Positions 10,025-23,700 of a stretch of DNA of 64,000 nt are shown in pieces (within the stretch, counting starts at the first letter, position 1; each line of letters starts with the position of its first letter). The translations under genes were made by a program, and so were the position numbers. The stretch lies in the NCBI GenBank assembly GCA_011033025.1, contig WFMF01000074.1, forward strand, positions 372,001-436,000. Reading direction: 5' to 3'. The DNA comes from Beroe forskalii (taxonomy: Eukaryota > Ctenophora > Nuda > Beroida > Beroidae). The notes under the pieces are model-generated. The model was not told where the DNA came from and ran no database searches. It saw only the letters and a list, made by a program, of their open reading frames with translations.

Positions 10025-13000
10025 ACTGTACAGAGCAGTGTCCTGAGAGTTCCTAGGAGAGTGTCTGAAGTACAGAGCAGTGTGCTGAGAGTTCCTAGGA
10101 AAGTGTCTGAAGTACAGAGCAGTGTGCTGAGAGTTCCTAGGAGAGTGTCTGAAGTACAGAGCAGTGTGCTGAGAGTTCCTAGGTGAGTGTCTTAAGTACA
10201 GAGCAGTGTGCTGAGAGTTCCTAGGAGAGTGTCAGAAGTACAGAGCAGTGTGCTGAGAGTTCCTAGGAAAGTGTCTGAAGTACAGAGCAGTGTGCTGAGA
10301 GTTCCTAAGAGAGTGTCTGAAGTACAGAGCAGTGTGCTGAGAGTTCCTAGGAGAGTGTCTGAAGTACAGAGCAGTGTGCTGAGAGTTCCTAAGAGAGTGT
10401 CTGAAGTACAGAGCAGTGTGCTGAGAGTTCCTAGGTGAGTGTCTTAAGTACAGAGCAGTGTGCTGAGAGTTCCTAGGAGAGTGTCAGAAGTACAGAGCAG
10501 TGTGCTGAGAGTTCCTAGGAAAGTGTCAGAAGTACAGAGCAGTGTGCTGAGAGTTCCTAGGAAAGTGTCTGAAGTACAGAGCAGTGTGCTGAGAGTTCCT
10601 AAGAGAGTGTCTCAAGTACAGAGCAGTGTGCTGAGAGTTCCTAGGAGAGTATCTGAAGTACAGAGCAGTGTGCTGAGAGTTCCTAGGAGAGGGTAGGAAT
10701 TACAGAGCAGTGTGCTAAGAGTTCCTAGGAGAGTGTCTGAAGTACAGAGCAGTGTGCTGAGAGTTCCTAGGGGAGTGTCAGAAGTACAGAGCAGTGTGCT
10801 CAGAGTTCCTAGGACAGTGTCTGAAGTACAGAGCAGTGTGCTGAGAGTTCCTAGGGGAGTGTCTGAAGTACAGAGCAGTGTGCTGAGAGTTCCTAGGAGA
10901 GGGTCTGAAGTACAGAGCAGTGTGCTGAGAGTTCCTAGGAGAGGGTAGGAATTACAGAGCAGTGTGCTGAGAGTTCCTAGGAGAGTGTCTGAAGTACAGA
11001 GCAGTGTGCTGAGAGTTCCTAGGGGAGTGTCTGAAGTACAGAGCAGTGTGCTGAGAGTTCCTAGGACAGTGTCAGAAGTACAGAGCAGTGTGCTGAGAGT
11101 TCCTAGGAAAGTGTCTGAAGTACAGAGCAGTGTGCTGAGAGTTCCTAAGAGAGTGTCTGAAGTACAGAGCAGTGTGCTGAGAGTTCCTAGGACAGTGTCA
11201 GAAGTACAGAGCAGTGTGCTGAGAGTTCCTAGGAAAGTGTCTGAAGTACAGAGCAGTGTGCTGAGTTCCTAAGAGAGCAGTCTCAGTAGAGCAGTGTGCT
11301 GAGAGTTCCTAGGAGAGTGTCTGAATTGCAGAGCAGTGTGCTGAGAGTTCCTAGGAGAGTGTCTGAAGTACAGAGCAGTGTATTAAGAGATCCTAGGAGA
11401 GTGTCTGAAGTACAGAGCAGTGTGCTGAGAGTTCCTAGGAAAGTGTCTGAAGTACAGAGCTACATGCTGAGAGTTCCTAGGAGAGTGTCTGACGTACAGA
11501 GCAGTGTGCTGAGAGTTCCTAGGAAAGTGTCTGAAGTACAGAGCAGTGTGCTGAGAGTTCCTAGGAAAGTGTCTGAAGTACAGACCAGTGTGCTGAGAGT
11601 TCCTAGGACAGTGTCAGAAGTACAGAGCAGTGTGCTGAGAGTTCCTAGGTGAGTGTCTTAAGTACAGAGCAGTGTGCTGAGAGTTCCTAGGAGAGTGTCT
11701 GAAGTACAGAGCAGTGTGCTGAGAGTTCCTAGGAGTAGGAGAGTGTCTGAAGTACGGAGCAGAGTGCTGAGAGTTCCTAGGAGAGTGTCTGTAGTACATA
11801 GCAGTGTGCTGAGAGTTCCCAGGAGAGTGTCTGAAGTACAGAGCAGTGTGCCGAGAGTTCCCAGGAGAGTGTCTGAAGTACAGAGCAGTGTGCTGAGAGT
11901 TCCTAGGAGAGTGTCTGAAGTACATAGCAGTGTGCTGAGAGTTCCCAGGAGAGTGTCAGAAGTACAGAGCAGTGTGCTGAGAGTTCCTAAGAGAGTGTCT
12001 GCAGTACAGAGCAGTGTGCTGAGAGTTCCTAGGAGAGTGTCTGCAGTACAGAGCAGTGTGCTCAGAGCTCCTAGGAGAGTGTCTGAAGTACAGAGCAGTG
12101 TGCTGAGAGTTCCTAGGAAAGTGTCTGAAGTACAGACCAGTGTGCTGAGAGTTCCTAAGAGAGTGTCTGAAGTACAGAGCAGTGTGCTGAGAGTTCCTAG
12201 GTGAGTGTCTTAAGTACAGAGCAGTGTGCCGAGAGTTCCTAGGACAGTGTCAGAAGTACAGAGCAGTGTGCTGAGAGTTCCTAGGACAGTGTCAGAAGTA
12301 CAGAGCAGTGTGCTGAGAGTTCCTAGGACAGTGTCAGAAGTACAGAGCAGTGTGCTGAGAGTTCCTAGGAGAGTGTCTTAAGTACAGAGCAGTGTGCTGA
12401 GAGTTCCTAGGACAGTGTCAGAAGTACAGAGCAGTGTGCTGAGAGTTCCTAGGAGAGTGTCTGAAGTACAGAGCAGTGTGCTGAGAGTTCCTAGGGGAGT
12501 GTCTGAAGTACATAGCAGTGTGCTGAGAGTTCCTAGGAGAGTGTCTGCAGTACAGAGCAGTGTGCTGAGAGTTCCTAGGACAGTGTCTGAAGTACAGAGC
12601 AGTGTGCTGAGAGTTCCTAAGAGAGTGTGTGAAGTACAGAGCAGTGTGTTGAGAGTTCCTAGGAGAGTGTTGGAAGTACGGAGCAGAGTATTGAGAGTTC
12701 CTAGGACAGTGTCTGAAGTACAGAGCAGTGTGCTGAGAGTTCCTAGGAGAGTGTTGGAAGTACAGAGCAGTGTGCTGAGAGTTCCTAGGAGAGTATCTGA
12801 AGTACATAGCAGTGTGCTGAGAGTTCCTAGGAGAGTGTCTGAAGTACAGAGCAGTGTGCTGAGAGTTCCTAGGACAGTGTCAGAAGTACAGAGCAGTGTG
12901 CTGAGAGTTCCTAGGACAGTGTCAGAAGTACAGAGCAGTGTGCTGAGAGTTCCTAGGACAGTGTCTGAAGTACAGAGCAGTGTGCTGAGAGTTCCTAGGA

Positions 13001-13485
13001 CAGTGTCAGAAGTACAGAGCAGTGTGCTGAGAGTTCCTAGGAGAGTGTCTTAAGTACAGAGCAGTGTGCTGAGAGTTCCTAGGACAGTGTCAGAAGTACA
13101 GAGCAGTGTGCTGAGAGTTCCTAGGAGAGTGTCTGAAGTACAGAGCAGTGTGCTGAGAGTTCCTAGGGGAGTGTCTGCAGTACATAGCAGTGTGCTGAGA
13201 GTTCCTAGGGAGTATCTGAAGTACAGAGCAGTGTGCTGAGAGTTCCTAGGACAGTGTCAGAAGTACAGAGCAGTGTGCTGAGAGTTCCTAGGAGAGTGTC
13301 TGAAGTACAGAGCAGTGTGCTGAGAGTTCCTAGGAAAGTGTCTGAAGCACAGAGCAGTGTGCTGAGAGTTCCTAGGAGAGTGTCTGAAGTACAGAGCAGT
13401 GTGTTGAGAGTTCCTAGGAGAGTGTCTGAAGTACAGAGCAGTGTGCTGAGAGTTCCTAGGAGAGTGTCTGAAGTATAAAGCAGTG
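10025..13485. repeat. satellite array of 42-bp units
   Basis: Roughly 82 tandem copies of a 42-bp unit containing GAGAGTTCCTAGGAGAGTG and AAGTACAGAGCAGTGTGCT. Because 42 is a multiple of three, long repetitive ORFs with a 14-residue period appear on both strands; these are artefacts of the period. Marked variants recur 252 bp apart (the AGGTGAGTGTCTTAAG variant at 10181 and 10433; the GGGTAGGAATTAC variant at 10691 and 10943), showing a six-unit higher-order repeat in the left third. A few units carry indels (about 11270, 11740, 13210). Confidence 0.97.
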
Positions 13486-16400
13486 TTCCTTTGCTTTCGT
13501 TTCATTTGCAGTAGTTAATTTCCGATAATTTTCTTTTGCCGCAAGAATATTTTCTATACTGTTGGTTATGTATATTTTCTTCCGCTCAAGTCTGCCGAGC
13601 ATATCGTTTTTAAGTGATATATGTTATTTTTTAGGAAGTTGTAAGCTTATTAAACATTTAACTATGCAATTGCTACTATGTTATGAAGCAATTTTGAATA
13701 TTACCTGAATTTGTTTGCCGATTTTTCCAGCTGTCAACAAAGTATTAACAGTTATCAAATACAAAATATTTTCAGGATGAAATGCAGCGCTAGGAAGACT
13801 ATCCTTTCAGGTTTCGACTTACGGGGAATAAATTCAAGTGGAATGGAAAGCCTCTCGGAGAATAAATTCGAGTAATAAAAACGGGAGGTAAATATCTCGC
13901 ATAATCTCATCAATTTGTCGCGAATTCGACGCAGAGTCAGGTGGATCTAAGTGAATTCCAGCGAATTCAGTAGAGGTGAATTCACGTGAGTTCGCGAGTA
14001 CCAGTTCAGGTGAATTCACCTGGTAAACTTAAAATCTGCGGAAATATGCAGCGAATGTCTCAATTCGCTCAAGTTTGCTGTACTGCTGTATTCTACACGG
14101 AAACTCATGAGTAGTCCAACAAAAATTGATTTTGGCGACAAATCCGCGGTGAATTCAGGTGAACTTGAAACAATAAAGGATTACCTTATCACATCTAAGT
14201 ATTGCATCACTTCATAACTGTGATTTGGGAAAACTCCCATTAAATAGGTGCCCTAATAGTAATCCTAATAGTAGACAGCTTTGTAACTAAAGCCAATACA
14301 ATGTACACAGAGTTTATCAAATTAGGCTATGATACATCTCGACTACACTCATCGTATAAACAGACGAGCAGGAGGCACTGCTTCATGGATAAGTATGGTC
14401 AGGCTTGTAATGACATTTTCCGCAGTGACTCTAGTTCCTAGTTTCACTACGTTGCAATTCTGGTCATTGTTCAGTGTCGTTTGTAGAACTGATACATTGT
14501 TTCGTAGTCAAGTATTAGTTTATTTGTAGGATATTAGTTTATTTGTAGTGTTTTTTGTAGTGTTTTTATCCTTTTTTATCTTTTTATTTTCTATTTTATT
14601 TTAATTAGAATTTAGAGACACTTTTTACAGTATTTTCAAGGATATACTATTTTAAACGTAAATTTTATTAATTAACGTATAATATCTTCCCTATTTTAGA
14701 AGTAAACAGGGGACTGTTTCCGGAATTAAAAAGTCTTTTAACCCTGTCATGGTGGTCAGTAGCCCACAGTTGCTTCTGTAATGTTCTAAAGATATTCTAT
14801 GTTAAAAACTGCCTCTTCTTGCGTATAGGCTGAGTCGTGATGTAGTTCGTAGGTGTGATCATCAGCATTAACTGCCACCAGAAGCGTAAAATCTTGTAAA
14901 GTTCCGTTGTAAATTTGATTTATTCTGGATTGTAAATATACACCAATTCGATTAAGATTCGCGATTCAGTTCAGTGCATATTCAAGTGCATATAGAATAT
15001 AGATATACGCCACATTCTAGGTACTTATTTAAATATTCGATGCTCGTACTTCTCTGATTGGGAGGGTTTTCCGACATATTACGGAACATCTTACTACTTA
15101 TAATTCTTCCTCATATATAAATAATTATATATCTGTCTGTCCGGTCTCCCTTATATATAGCCACAGACCTCTCTGACACCACTCAGTACCCAATCAAGCA
15201 TACCGATGATCGGAATGCTTATACGAAAGTACCAGTGACGTTTGACACCACCAGGTATATAGACATCACTGAGAGGAGTAGTCACACCCGATTAAAATAT
15301 GACCTTATCACTGATAAGAACTACAGTACTACATTATACTGTACGAATTGTACTGCATACTGTGCCAATGGTGAACGGTGGCCGGAGGCCACGGGCCCTG
15401 CTAGTTGTTTTAAAGTTTCATGATCTAGGGTTTGATGAACGAGCACTTAAATCTAGATTAATGTGTAGGTAATACAGAACGCACAACTTCAAATTTAATG
15501 ATATTGATACGTGAGTACAATCACTATTTGAATAGGTAAGAGTTTGTGGTATTTCCTATGTATTTTACTTCCTGATCGTGCAATCTATCACGTTTGTGGT
15601 AATCCCCGTTCGAGGTTCCCGTTTCGTTACAGTTTGTGCTGTTGCGTATTCTGACCTTTTTACTTATAAATACCTAAAATTCTAATATTTCATTTTAGAC
15701 TTCACTGCCTAATGTTTTTGGTTTAGTCTTACATTTTTACTAGAAAGGACCGTTGGGCCTGCTAGATAATACAGGACCAAATATTAATAATAAGCTCTCA
15801 AAATAATAAACTCTCAAAAAGTTTATGAAGGAGCAAAATTAACCATAATTCGTTGGTTACTTTTAGTAATGATGGACCGTGCAAGTTTTGATCTTTATAA
15901 TTTGCTCTTGTATGATGAATTTAAATCTGACAATTAAAACCGAGTATCGTACTCATACTGAACGTTGAATCAAAGCATTGATTTACGCCAAGAGCACTAT
16001 TCCCAAATCGCATTGTGCTATGCCCAAATTCGATTCAATTTGATTTTGATTTTGTTCAATCTTAAATTGCTGTAAATTCACATTTTTCCGTTACCATCAA
16101 CTCAGCATTGATTTAAATCGACCGACGTCTGTCACAGATTTATGAAGAGATAATAACGAAAATAGCCTCCACGATGCCAGCCATACCCGTTCTCTATTTC
16201 ACGATCTTGAATTTCAAATGAAAACAGTAAACACGTCGTTCTTTCAAACGCTAAAACGCAGCAATCAACAACGTATCAGAAAGCACTCGCATAGAATTGA
16301 TCATAATCTGCACGTGCAGAATACCTGTATCCATAGCAACGGCGCGACTTAGCCCAGCTGAGCCTTCATTTCTCTTGATATTATCTTGGCAAGCTCAATT

Positions 16401-16849
16401 GTGTACGTCGGCACAGAACTGAAACCGAAATACCGGTTAACCGGCATTTTTAGCGAACCAAAACCGTAACCAAAACAGAGGTAACCGGTCGTTTGGTAGT
16501 GGGCCCCTTTCATTTTGTTGAAAACGTTGCTTTGTATAACGCTTGAGCAAATTAGCAAATTTAGGTTTTTAATGCAGTAAAAGTTATTTACCTTAGGAGG
16601 TTTATTTATAAAGGTTGTAATTTGGGGATTTTTCAGAAAAATCCCCATTTTATCACCCACCACGAAATTTCGACTTGACGTCATTATCATATGTTAACAA
16701 AAGTAAAAACTTGAAAAATCCGCATATTTTCAACTTACCAAAATTTAAAACACCGAAATTTCATCCCACATAAATACACCTCCTGAGGTAGGGGGACTCA
16801 AATTTGATTCTCGTATGTTGCGAACGAGGTGCCGCATAGTGGTGCCGAG
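13486..16849. other. intergenic, no gene identified
   Basis: No supported gene. A cluster of GAATTCAC/GTGAATTC motifs lies at 13920-14165, including the perfect palindrome CAGGTGAATTCACCTG at 14007-14022. A block rich in AACCG/CCGGTT words at 16405-16500 resembles parts of the repeats at 23460-23640 and 24660-24871. An open frame at about 15100-15423 has no recognisable product. Confidence 0.4.
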
Positions 16850-17440
16850 AGAGCTCTGCATTAGCTCTACATTAGCTGAGCTGCTTAAGTACTGCTTCAG
16901 CTCTGCGTAACTTCTGCATTTCCTCTGCTTTAGCCCCGCATTAGTTCTGCCTTAGCTCTGTGTGAGTTCTGCGTTAGCTTTACCTTAGTTCTGCATTAGC
17001 TCTGCGTTAGTTCTGTATTAGTTCTGAGTTAGCTCTTCTTTAGCTCTGCGTTAGTTCTGTTTTAGCTCTGTGTTAGTTCTGCGTTAGCTTATCCTTAGTT
17101 GTGCATTAGTTCTGCGTAAGCTCTACTTTAGCTTTGCATTAGCTCTGCATCAGCTCTGTGTTAGTCCTGCATTATTTCTGCGTTAGCTCTGTTTTAACCC
17201 TGCGTTATTTCTGCCTTAGCTCTGTGTTAGTTCTGCATTAGTTCTGAGTTAGCTCTTCTTTAGCTCTGCATTAGTTCTGCGTTAGCTCTAGATTAGGTGT
17301 TAAATCTGCGTTAGTTCTGCGTTAGCTCTTCTTTAGCCCTGTGTTAGATCTTCATTACCCCTGTGTTAATTCCGCATAAGCACTGTATCAGCTCTGAGTT
17401 AATTCTGTATTTCCTCTGTAAAAGCACTGTAATAGCTCTT
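16850..17440. repeat. degenerate 12-bp tandem repeat
   Basis: About 45 diverged copies of a 12-bp unit like TTAGCTCTGCGT or TTAGTTCTGCAT. It ends about 260 bp before the first proposed coding exon of the recombinase-like gene. Confidence 0.85.
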
Positions 17441-17707
17441 CAATATTTAGGACGGTTGTTATGGGAACTCGTGTAGTCGCTACCTAGCAACCTAAAAATC
17501 TCAGAATCCTCCAATCCGCCATTTCTCGGTTATATTCTAAGTAACTTTTTTAGAAATATTTGCTGTATTTTTTTCAATGATCTAAAAAGTAAAAGGGGCC
17601 TTGAACACTTTTGGCGCACCCTGTTGTATAGTTGTAATTTGTATTAATCTATAAATCCTCAGTGAATTGTATCTAGATAAAAACTTTCCTTTTAGATTCA
17701 GGATAGA

Positions 17708-20700
17708 ATGGAGCCCAACACACACCGAGCCATTCGTAAAGGCACAACCCTTGGTCTTGTAAGTTATAGTACACCGGATGGGACAAAATAAACGTCACAA
17801 AATTAATGTCTCATAACTTTGACTGTATTTTAATCTAGAGCTTATTAACATAATTTTCGGATATCGTATGACGTATACATCGAGATAATCAGTTTTTTCC
17901 TGCCAAAATTCCAAGTTTATCGGTGGAAATATGCTTGATTTGTAGGAGCGAGAATTACTAAGCGGGCCAAAACGGACTCTTTAAATTTGCAAACTTCCCA
18001 AGTCGAGTGAAATAAGAAAAAACCTAGATCAATTAAACTATATTGATACTTGCTTGACTTATTAGAATACTCGGAGGCAAGAAATTTTATTGAGAGGATA
18101 TTACAGATATATAACGTCTAGAAAGTTATCGTATGATAAGGGAGACGATGTTTCCCAAAATAACATACATTATTAATTTCAGATCGATCATGATAAAGAC
18201 CTCGAGGTGATGTCAATTTTCAAAGAGTGCTTCAACACTAGTGTTAAAGGGTCCATCTGTAACCGATACGATGGAGACCTCTGTAGAGAGTGCTTGGATA
18301 CAACAGCAGGACAGGTATGCATTTGTTTTGCCGTACTTTCATTAACTGATATAGATGCGGTGTCCTCATTACCCGATCGAGAGTTCAAAGTCAATAATTC
18401 TGGACAGTCATTTATAATACATCCAGTTTGTAATCTAACTCAGCATTGATTATCGGCCAACCTCTGCCACAGAAAACAATCCATCTCAAATATCCTCCTT
18501 TATTCAAGTTATGTCCATTCTCCATTTTTTACTGCATCAAAAAATTCCAATTTTGCACGTGCAAAAATTTATTGCACGTGCAATAAATTTGCACGTGCAA
18601 TTCCCCCATTGCGCGCGCGTTGCCATGGGGCGTGACGTACAATGAACATACACGATTTGCGACTTTATAAGTATTAAGTAAGACTAGCAGGCCCGTTGGG
18701 CCTGCAAATACACAGCTCACTCGGCGCTGCTACGCAGCACCTCGTTCGCTTACACTACCATTGATTGAATATTTTTTACCGCATCAAAAAATTCCAATCA
18801 TATCAAAAGTTACGAAGCTCCGAAATTAAAACAGCATTAAACCAAAATGATCGAGCGCGCGCAGTTAATCTGCACGTGCAATTTCCCCATTTCGCACGCG
18901 TTGCCATGGGGTGTGACGTACGGAGGAACACGAAATGCGAAATTATAAGTAAGACTAGCAGGCCCGTTAGGCCTGCTAATACACAGCTCACTCGGCGCTG
19001 CTACGCATTACCTCGTTCGCAAAATTCAAACCAACTAAATACTTCTTACCGCATCAAAAAAACCCAATCAGATCAAGAGTTACAGATCAACGTATTCAAA
19101 ACAGCTTAAACAGAAATGAACGCGCGCGCAATATGTAACCATAGCAACGCGCGCGCATATATCCATACTGCACGTGGGCGCCCCAAAATGTGTCTACAAA
19201 AGGACAAAAGACGTTACGACGTACATAATTATGATAATAATACAGAGGTTGCGAAATTATATTAGATATTATGATTATATATTATGCAGTTGATCGTTGA
19301 ACGAATAAAAGCTGAGAAAGCACACACCAAGAAAACTAAAGAATACTCCAAGAAAACAAACAGAAGATTCCAGAGGTGCAAAGAAAGAGTACCTGAACAG
19401 GTACACGTATATGAATTATACAAGTAATGTCTTTTCTACTATCTTAGATATCTAGACATCCACTTTGTTTTAATTAAGTTTCGTCAAAGCCCTTGCGTGA
19501 CTATTATAATATGATATTAAATGATAGAGAAAATGTATCACTCAAACGTTAAAATAATAATAGAGCTTCCGCCAGGATACTTTTGTGATCGTAGAGCCTG
19601 CATTTCAAGACGTTGATAATGGTACGAAAATCATCGAAGATGGAGAGGAATCTACTGGAAAGGTAACTGCAGCTATGACCAGAAGGAATAGAATAAGAGA
19701 ATAAGGGCCCTTTGGAAAATTTGCCATAAATAACAAGAATTGCGCCTGCAGGCTCGGTTCTTATTTTCCACCGTTCCCCTATGCAGGCGCTTAGTTTCCC
19801 TCCCGTCATAAGAAAAGAACAATTTATCACTCGAGGATAAATTTAAGTTCCTGGCAAGGTACTCGCATAACTTTATGGAGGTTTCACGTGTAATCATCAG
19901 TTTAATTACGCCGCGCATGTTTCGTAGGTTCGCTGTTGTTTTAGATTTCGCGCGAAGATCTTATTTCATTTTAATATGTAAGTTTTATTTCGTTAGGAGC
20001 CAGACGACTCCTCGTACACGTTTGCCTACTTCGCTACTTATGATTACGCTGCCTCTTCGATCTTCTGATATAATAAATGGTAAAAAAACGGTTTTTACTC
20101 CGAGATGATCACTAATTATAATATTTGATTTTGTTCAACATATTTCTTTGATTTATTTCAGTTGCTAGTTGACGATTCATTTCAGTTGCTAGTCCCATAA
20201 CTCTGTCAAATTGCATCAATTGCTTTAGCTCTTTAATGTCGTAGCAATTGGACTATTAGTTCCTGGAAAGCTGATATATTTGTTGTCTACTTTTTTGTTC
20301 GAAATGCCAGTAATAAAGACGTTGAAATGAGTTTGTAAGTAAATCATAATTAAGTCTACTCCTCGGCCTGATGTTCTATTCATCTACAGGGCACAGGAGT
20401 GAATTACTGATATTCTGATAATCGCCTTTCTGACAGCTGATTACTCTGGGCTAAATCAGTCGATCATTGTCGAGTACCTGTCAGCGCGAAAGTTTAAGAA
20501 TCATGAATTATGAAAATTGGTGAGGACGGACATCGGCCATCATGCGCGTGCGCACGTGCAACACGAATACTGCCTCCTGATTGGTTGTTAGCATGGTTAC
20601 CACAGTATAGGTAGTATGTACAAATTTTCCGGGCATTTTCAGAATTCAGAATTTGTCCATTGCCAACCCTCCTCATTGCCTTTTTGTATTCACAAAAAGG

Positions 20701-23700
20701 CCAATGAGGAGGGAAAAAATGGAGGATTGGTACGAAGCCTCGTCAAGTGAGCTGTGATTACGTTATTGGTGATGCGGGATACCGTTGTCACAAAATTGGT
20801 GTAACATGAAATTGGTTTCACTACTCACTACTCACTGTGACTTATACACATAACCACGTGTATCAGTCACTATGATAAGCGTCTAAAAACTTGGGAAGTC
20901 AAATGATTATTGTTTGCTTTTTTCCTCATTACGATATGATTTCAGGCATCACTCTACAAAGAAGCCTCTGACGCGACATCTTGCCCACCACCTGAGGTGG
21001 AACCTGAAACTGCAGAGGTGGGACCTGAAACTGCAGAGGTGGAACCTGGAGTTTGTGAGGTGAAACCAGAAGCTGTAAAGCCTCTCATACAAGGGGCTCT
21101 CCATCAACAAGACTTAGTGCTAGTAGTAAGTGCATGGGTTTTCGGTGGGATGAACAATTTGACATAATATCATAACGTCTTGCTTATCATATAACAATGC
21201 AATCCAATGTCTTATCAATAGAGGTGTATGCCGTATGGGTATACTACAAGCTACCAGAGCTCTTATCTCCTGGCTTCTCGGCCTCAATGTCCGCCTTCTT
21301 CGATTATGCACGTCCTGCACCGCGAAGTAGTTGAGGGCAGATATCTACCTGTGTTAAAGTCTGCGAAGATACCTTATTGGCATTTATTTTGCTTGCAATT
21401 TTTAACCGGCTCTATGGAAAAGATCGAATAATTGTTTTCGCCACTTCGCCAGGTTGAATGAGGGCCAATAAGGTATATTCTCCAGTTGGATAATGGACCC
21501 CCAATGACCACAGTATTAGATAGTGCGTAATGATTTATAGCGCTTATCTAATTGCACATAGTGATAAGCACTGGTAGGTACCTATTAGCTAACTGAATGA
21601 GAAGCCAAGAGCAAAATGAATGAGCAATAACACTTCTGTGGCGTCCAACGTATGAGAAAATCAGACGGTTTTTTTCGTATATATATTTTCAATGATTACA
21701 ATTATTACCCTCCCGTGGCTCAAACTCCAGTGTGATAATTATCGATATATCACTCCTTCATAGAACTACTGTACAGTGGCGGAATAATAGAACAAAATAT
21801 CTTTAAATGAATTGTTGATTTTATGAAGGAGCACTCGAAAATCAATAAAACCGTTGAATTCAGACGAGGGTCGTCAGACCCGAGTGGGAGGGAGAACTGT
21901 TTTGTCGGGTAATAATACAATTAACAAACTCATGGATCGTGTGATATCGAAAATTGTCAAACTCGGCTAACGCCTCATGTGATAATTTTCGATATAACAC
22001 TCCCATTCGTTTGTTAATCGTACATTACATTGTAAAACCCACTCTATACGGGAATGCTGCTAAGCGAATAGTCTCGTCATTTTTCCCTAGTTGCCTGCAT
22101 GACAATACTCTTCAGTCTCAAATAGACGGGGGGACGATTGCAGTTTTTGGATTTTTACTACGGTGGGGGACAGTTATTTAACACCCTCCTCGTTTAGAAA
22201 TTTTGAAAATTTTGAAAAAATACATACATAAATCAAGTAAAAATTCGTATTTTTTGTTTGAATTAAGCAAAATCAAGCACTACCGAAAGCTTCGCCAACT
22301 GTTATCTCAGCATTACCGTCTTTTTCTTGATCAAAGACCAGAGTCCATTTCTTTGATCAAAATAACAACTTGATGGGTATTTCAAACCATTCGATTGAAA
22401 TTAACCTCCTACCTCCCTCTTATTTGCAACCCCCTTTTTACGACAATTTTGAAAAACCTACACAGGGGGACAGTTATTACAGCCCCCCGTCTATTTGAGA
22501 CTGAAGATATGCTTTACAAGATATATGGTACAATTAATTGAACTTTTACTGAAGATAATTTGTACGAAATCGCATGTGTCACAGTTCTTATTAGTGTATA
22601 CTTAAGCAAAATTTGGAATGTTTAATTACGTTTTGAATTCAGATCAAAGAAGAAATGACGCCTCGGCACGCAGCACCGGATAAAGAAGGTATTAATGATT
22701 CAAGATAGATCCCAAAGCTCAACGAAATTATCGTCCTTTAGCAATAAAAGCGCCTACGGGCAAGTCTTCAACTGAACTCTGAACATTGCTTAATTACCTT
22801 ATTATTTGCAGGCAAGAGCCTTCTCGCAAGGCGGAGACTTTTTTCTGATGAATCAGCTAAGGGAGAAATCCTTGGTAACAAGGTAAATCTTACAATAAGA
22901 AATTTGTTAAGCATGTTGATTCGGCTTGTTCACTGCAGCTTATAGTAAAACCAAAGGAAAATTCTTTATTCAGTAATTCATAGGTAAGGTTCTTACTTCA
23001 TCCGGTCTACTAAATAGTACTGAAAGTCTTTCGTATTTAATTATCACACTCAGCAGGAAACAACAGAGCAAATCAGTTCCATCAAGATATTGAACTCCAA
23101 GAAAGTTTCTGCTGACCCTCAAAATGTGAGTGATATTTATAATAAATGATTAATATTTAACCCATTTTCGAAATAAATTGATGGTGTGGTTTTAATGGGA
23201 TCATTCTTCGTAAGGAAACAAAAATGATGCACCACAAGCCTATATGCAATGTCGAGAATAGTGTTAGATATGGGTTGGATCAAATGTCGGTGCGTGAATC
23301 AGTTTAATAATATCACGCAAGAAGTGCAAACCTTCCAAATTTGATTGATTACTCGGCCTACGGCATCGGTTCACTAGTTACGTAACCTATCATCAATAAA
23401 CATTCTTGAACTCTTAATAACCACTTAAATACGTTCATATATTGTGTTACTGTTCTGATAAGAAATTTCCGGTTAACCGAACCAGAAACCCGGGCCAACC
23501 GGAACTGAAACTGACTTTGACAGAATCTGAAAAACCGAATTGAGCCGGAACCGACTTTGACAGAATCTGAAAAAACTGAACCGAGCCAGAACGGGAAAAA
23601 TTAACAGTTTTCTCGGTTTTTCTTTCGGTTATTTAAATAACCAAAATAAACGATAGAATAGACGAAATCATTCCGTTTTATATTGGCTACCGGTGTACAA

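Noticed and set aside
10208-13505. Long repetitive ORFs on both strands with a 14-residue period
   Set aside because: They follow from the 42-bp satellite period being a multiple of three; the same array is open on both strands and shows no start, splice or domain logic.
15100-15423. Open frame of about 100 codons ending YCANGERWPEATGPASCF
   Set aside because: No homology I recognise, no clear start or splice sites, and length not far above chance.
16349-16690. Minus-strand 113-aa ORF
   Set aside because: Overlaps a repeat-like AACCG/CCGGTT block, has no domain features and no neighbours on that strand.
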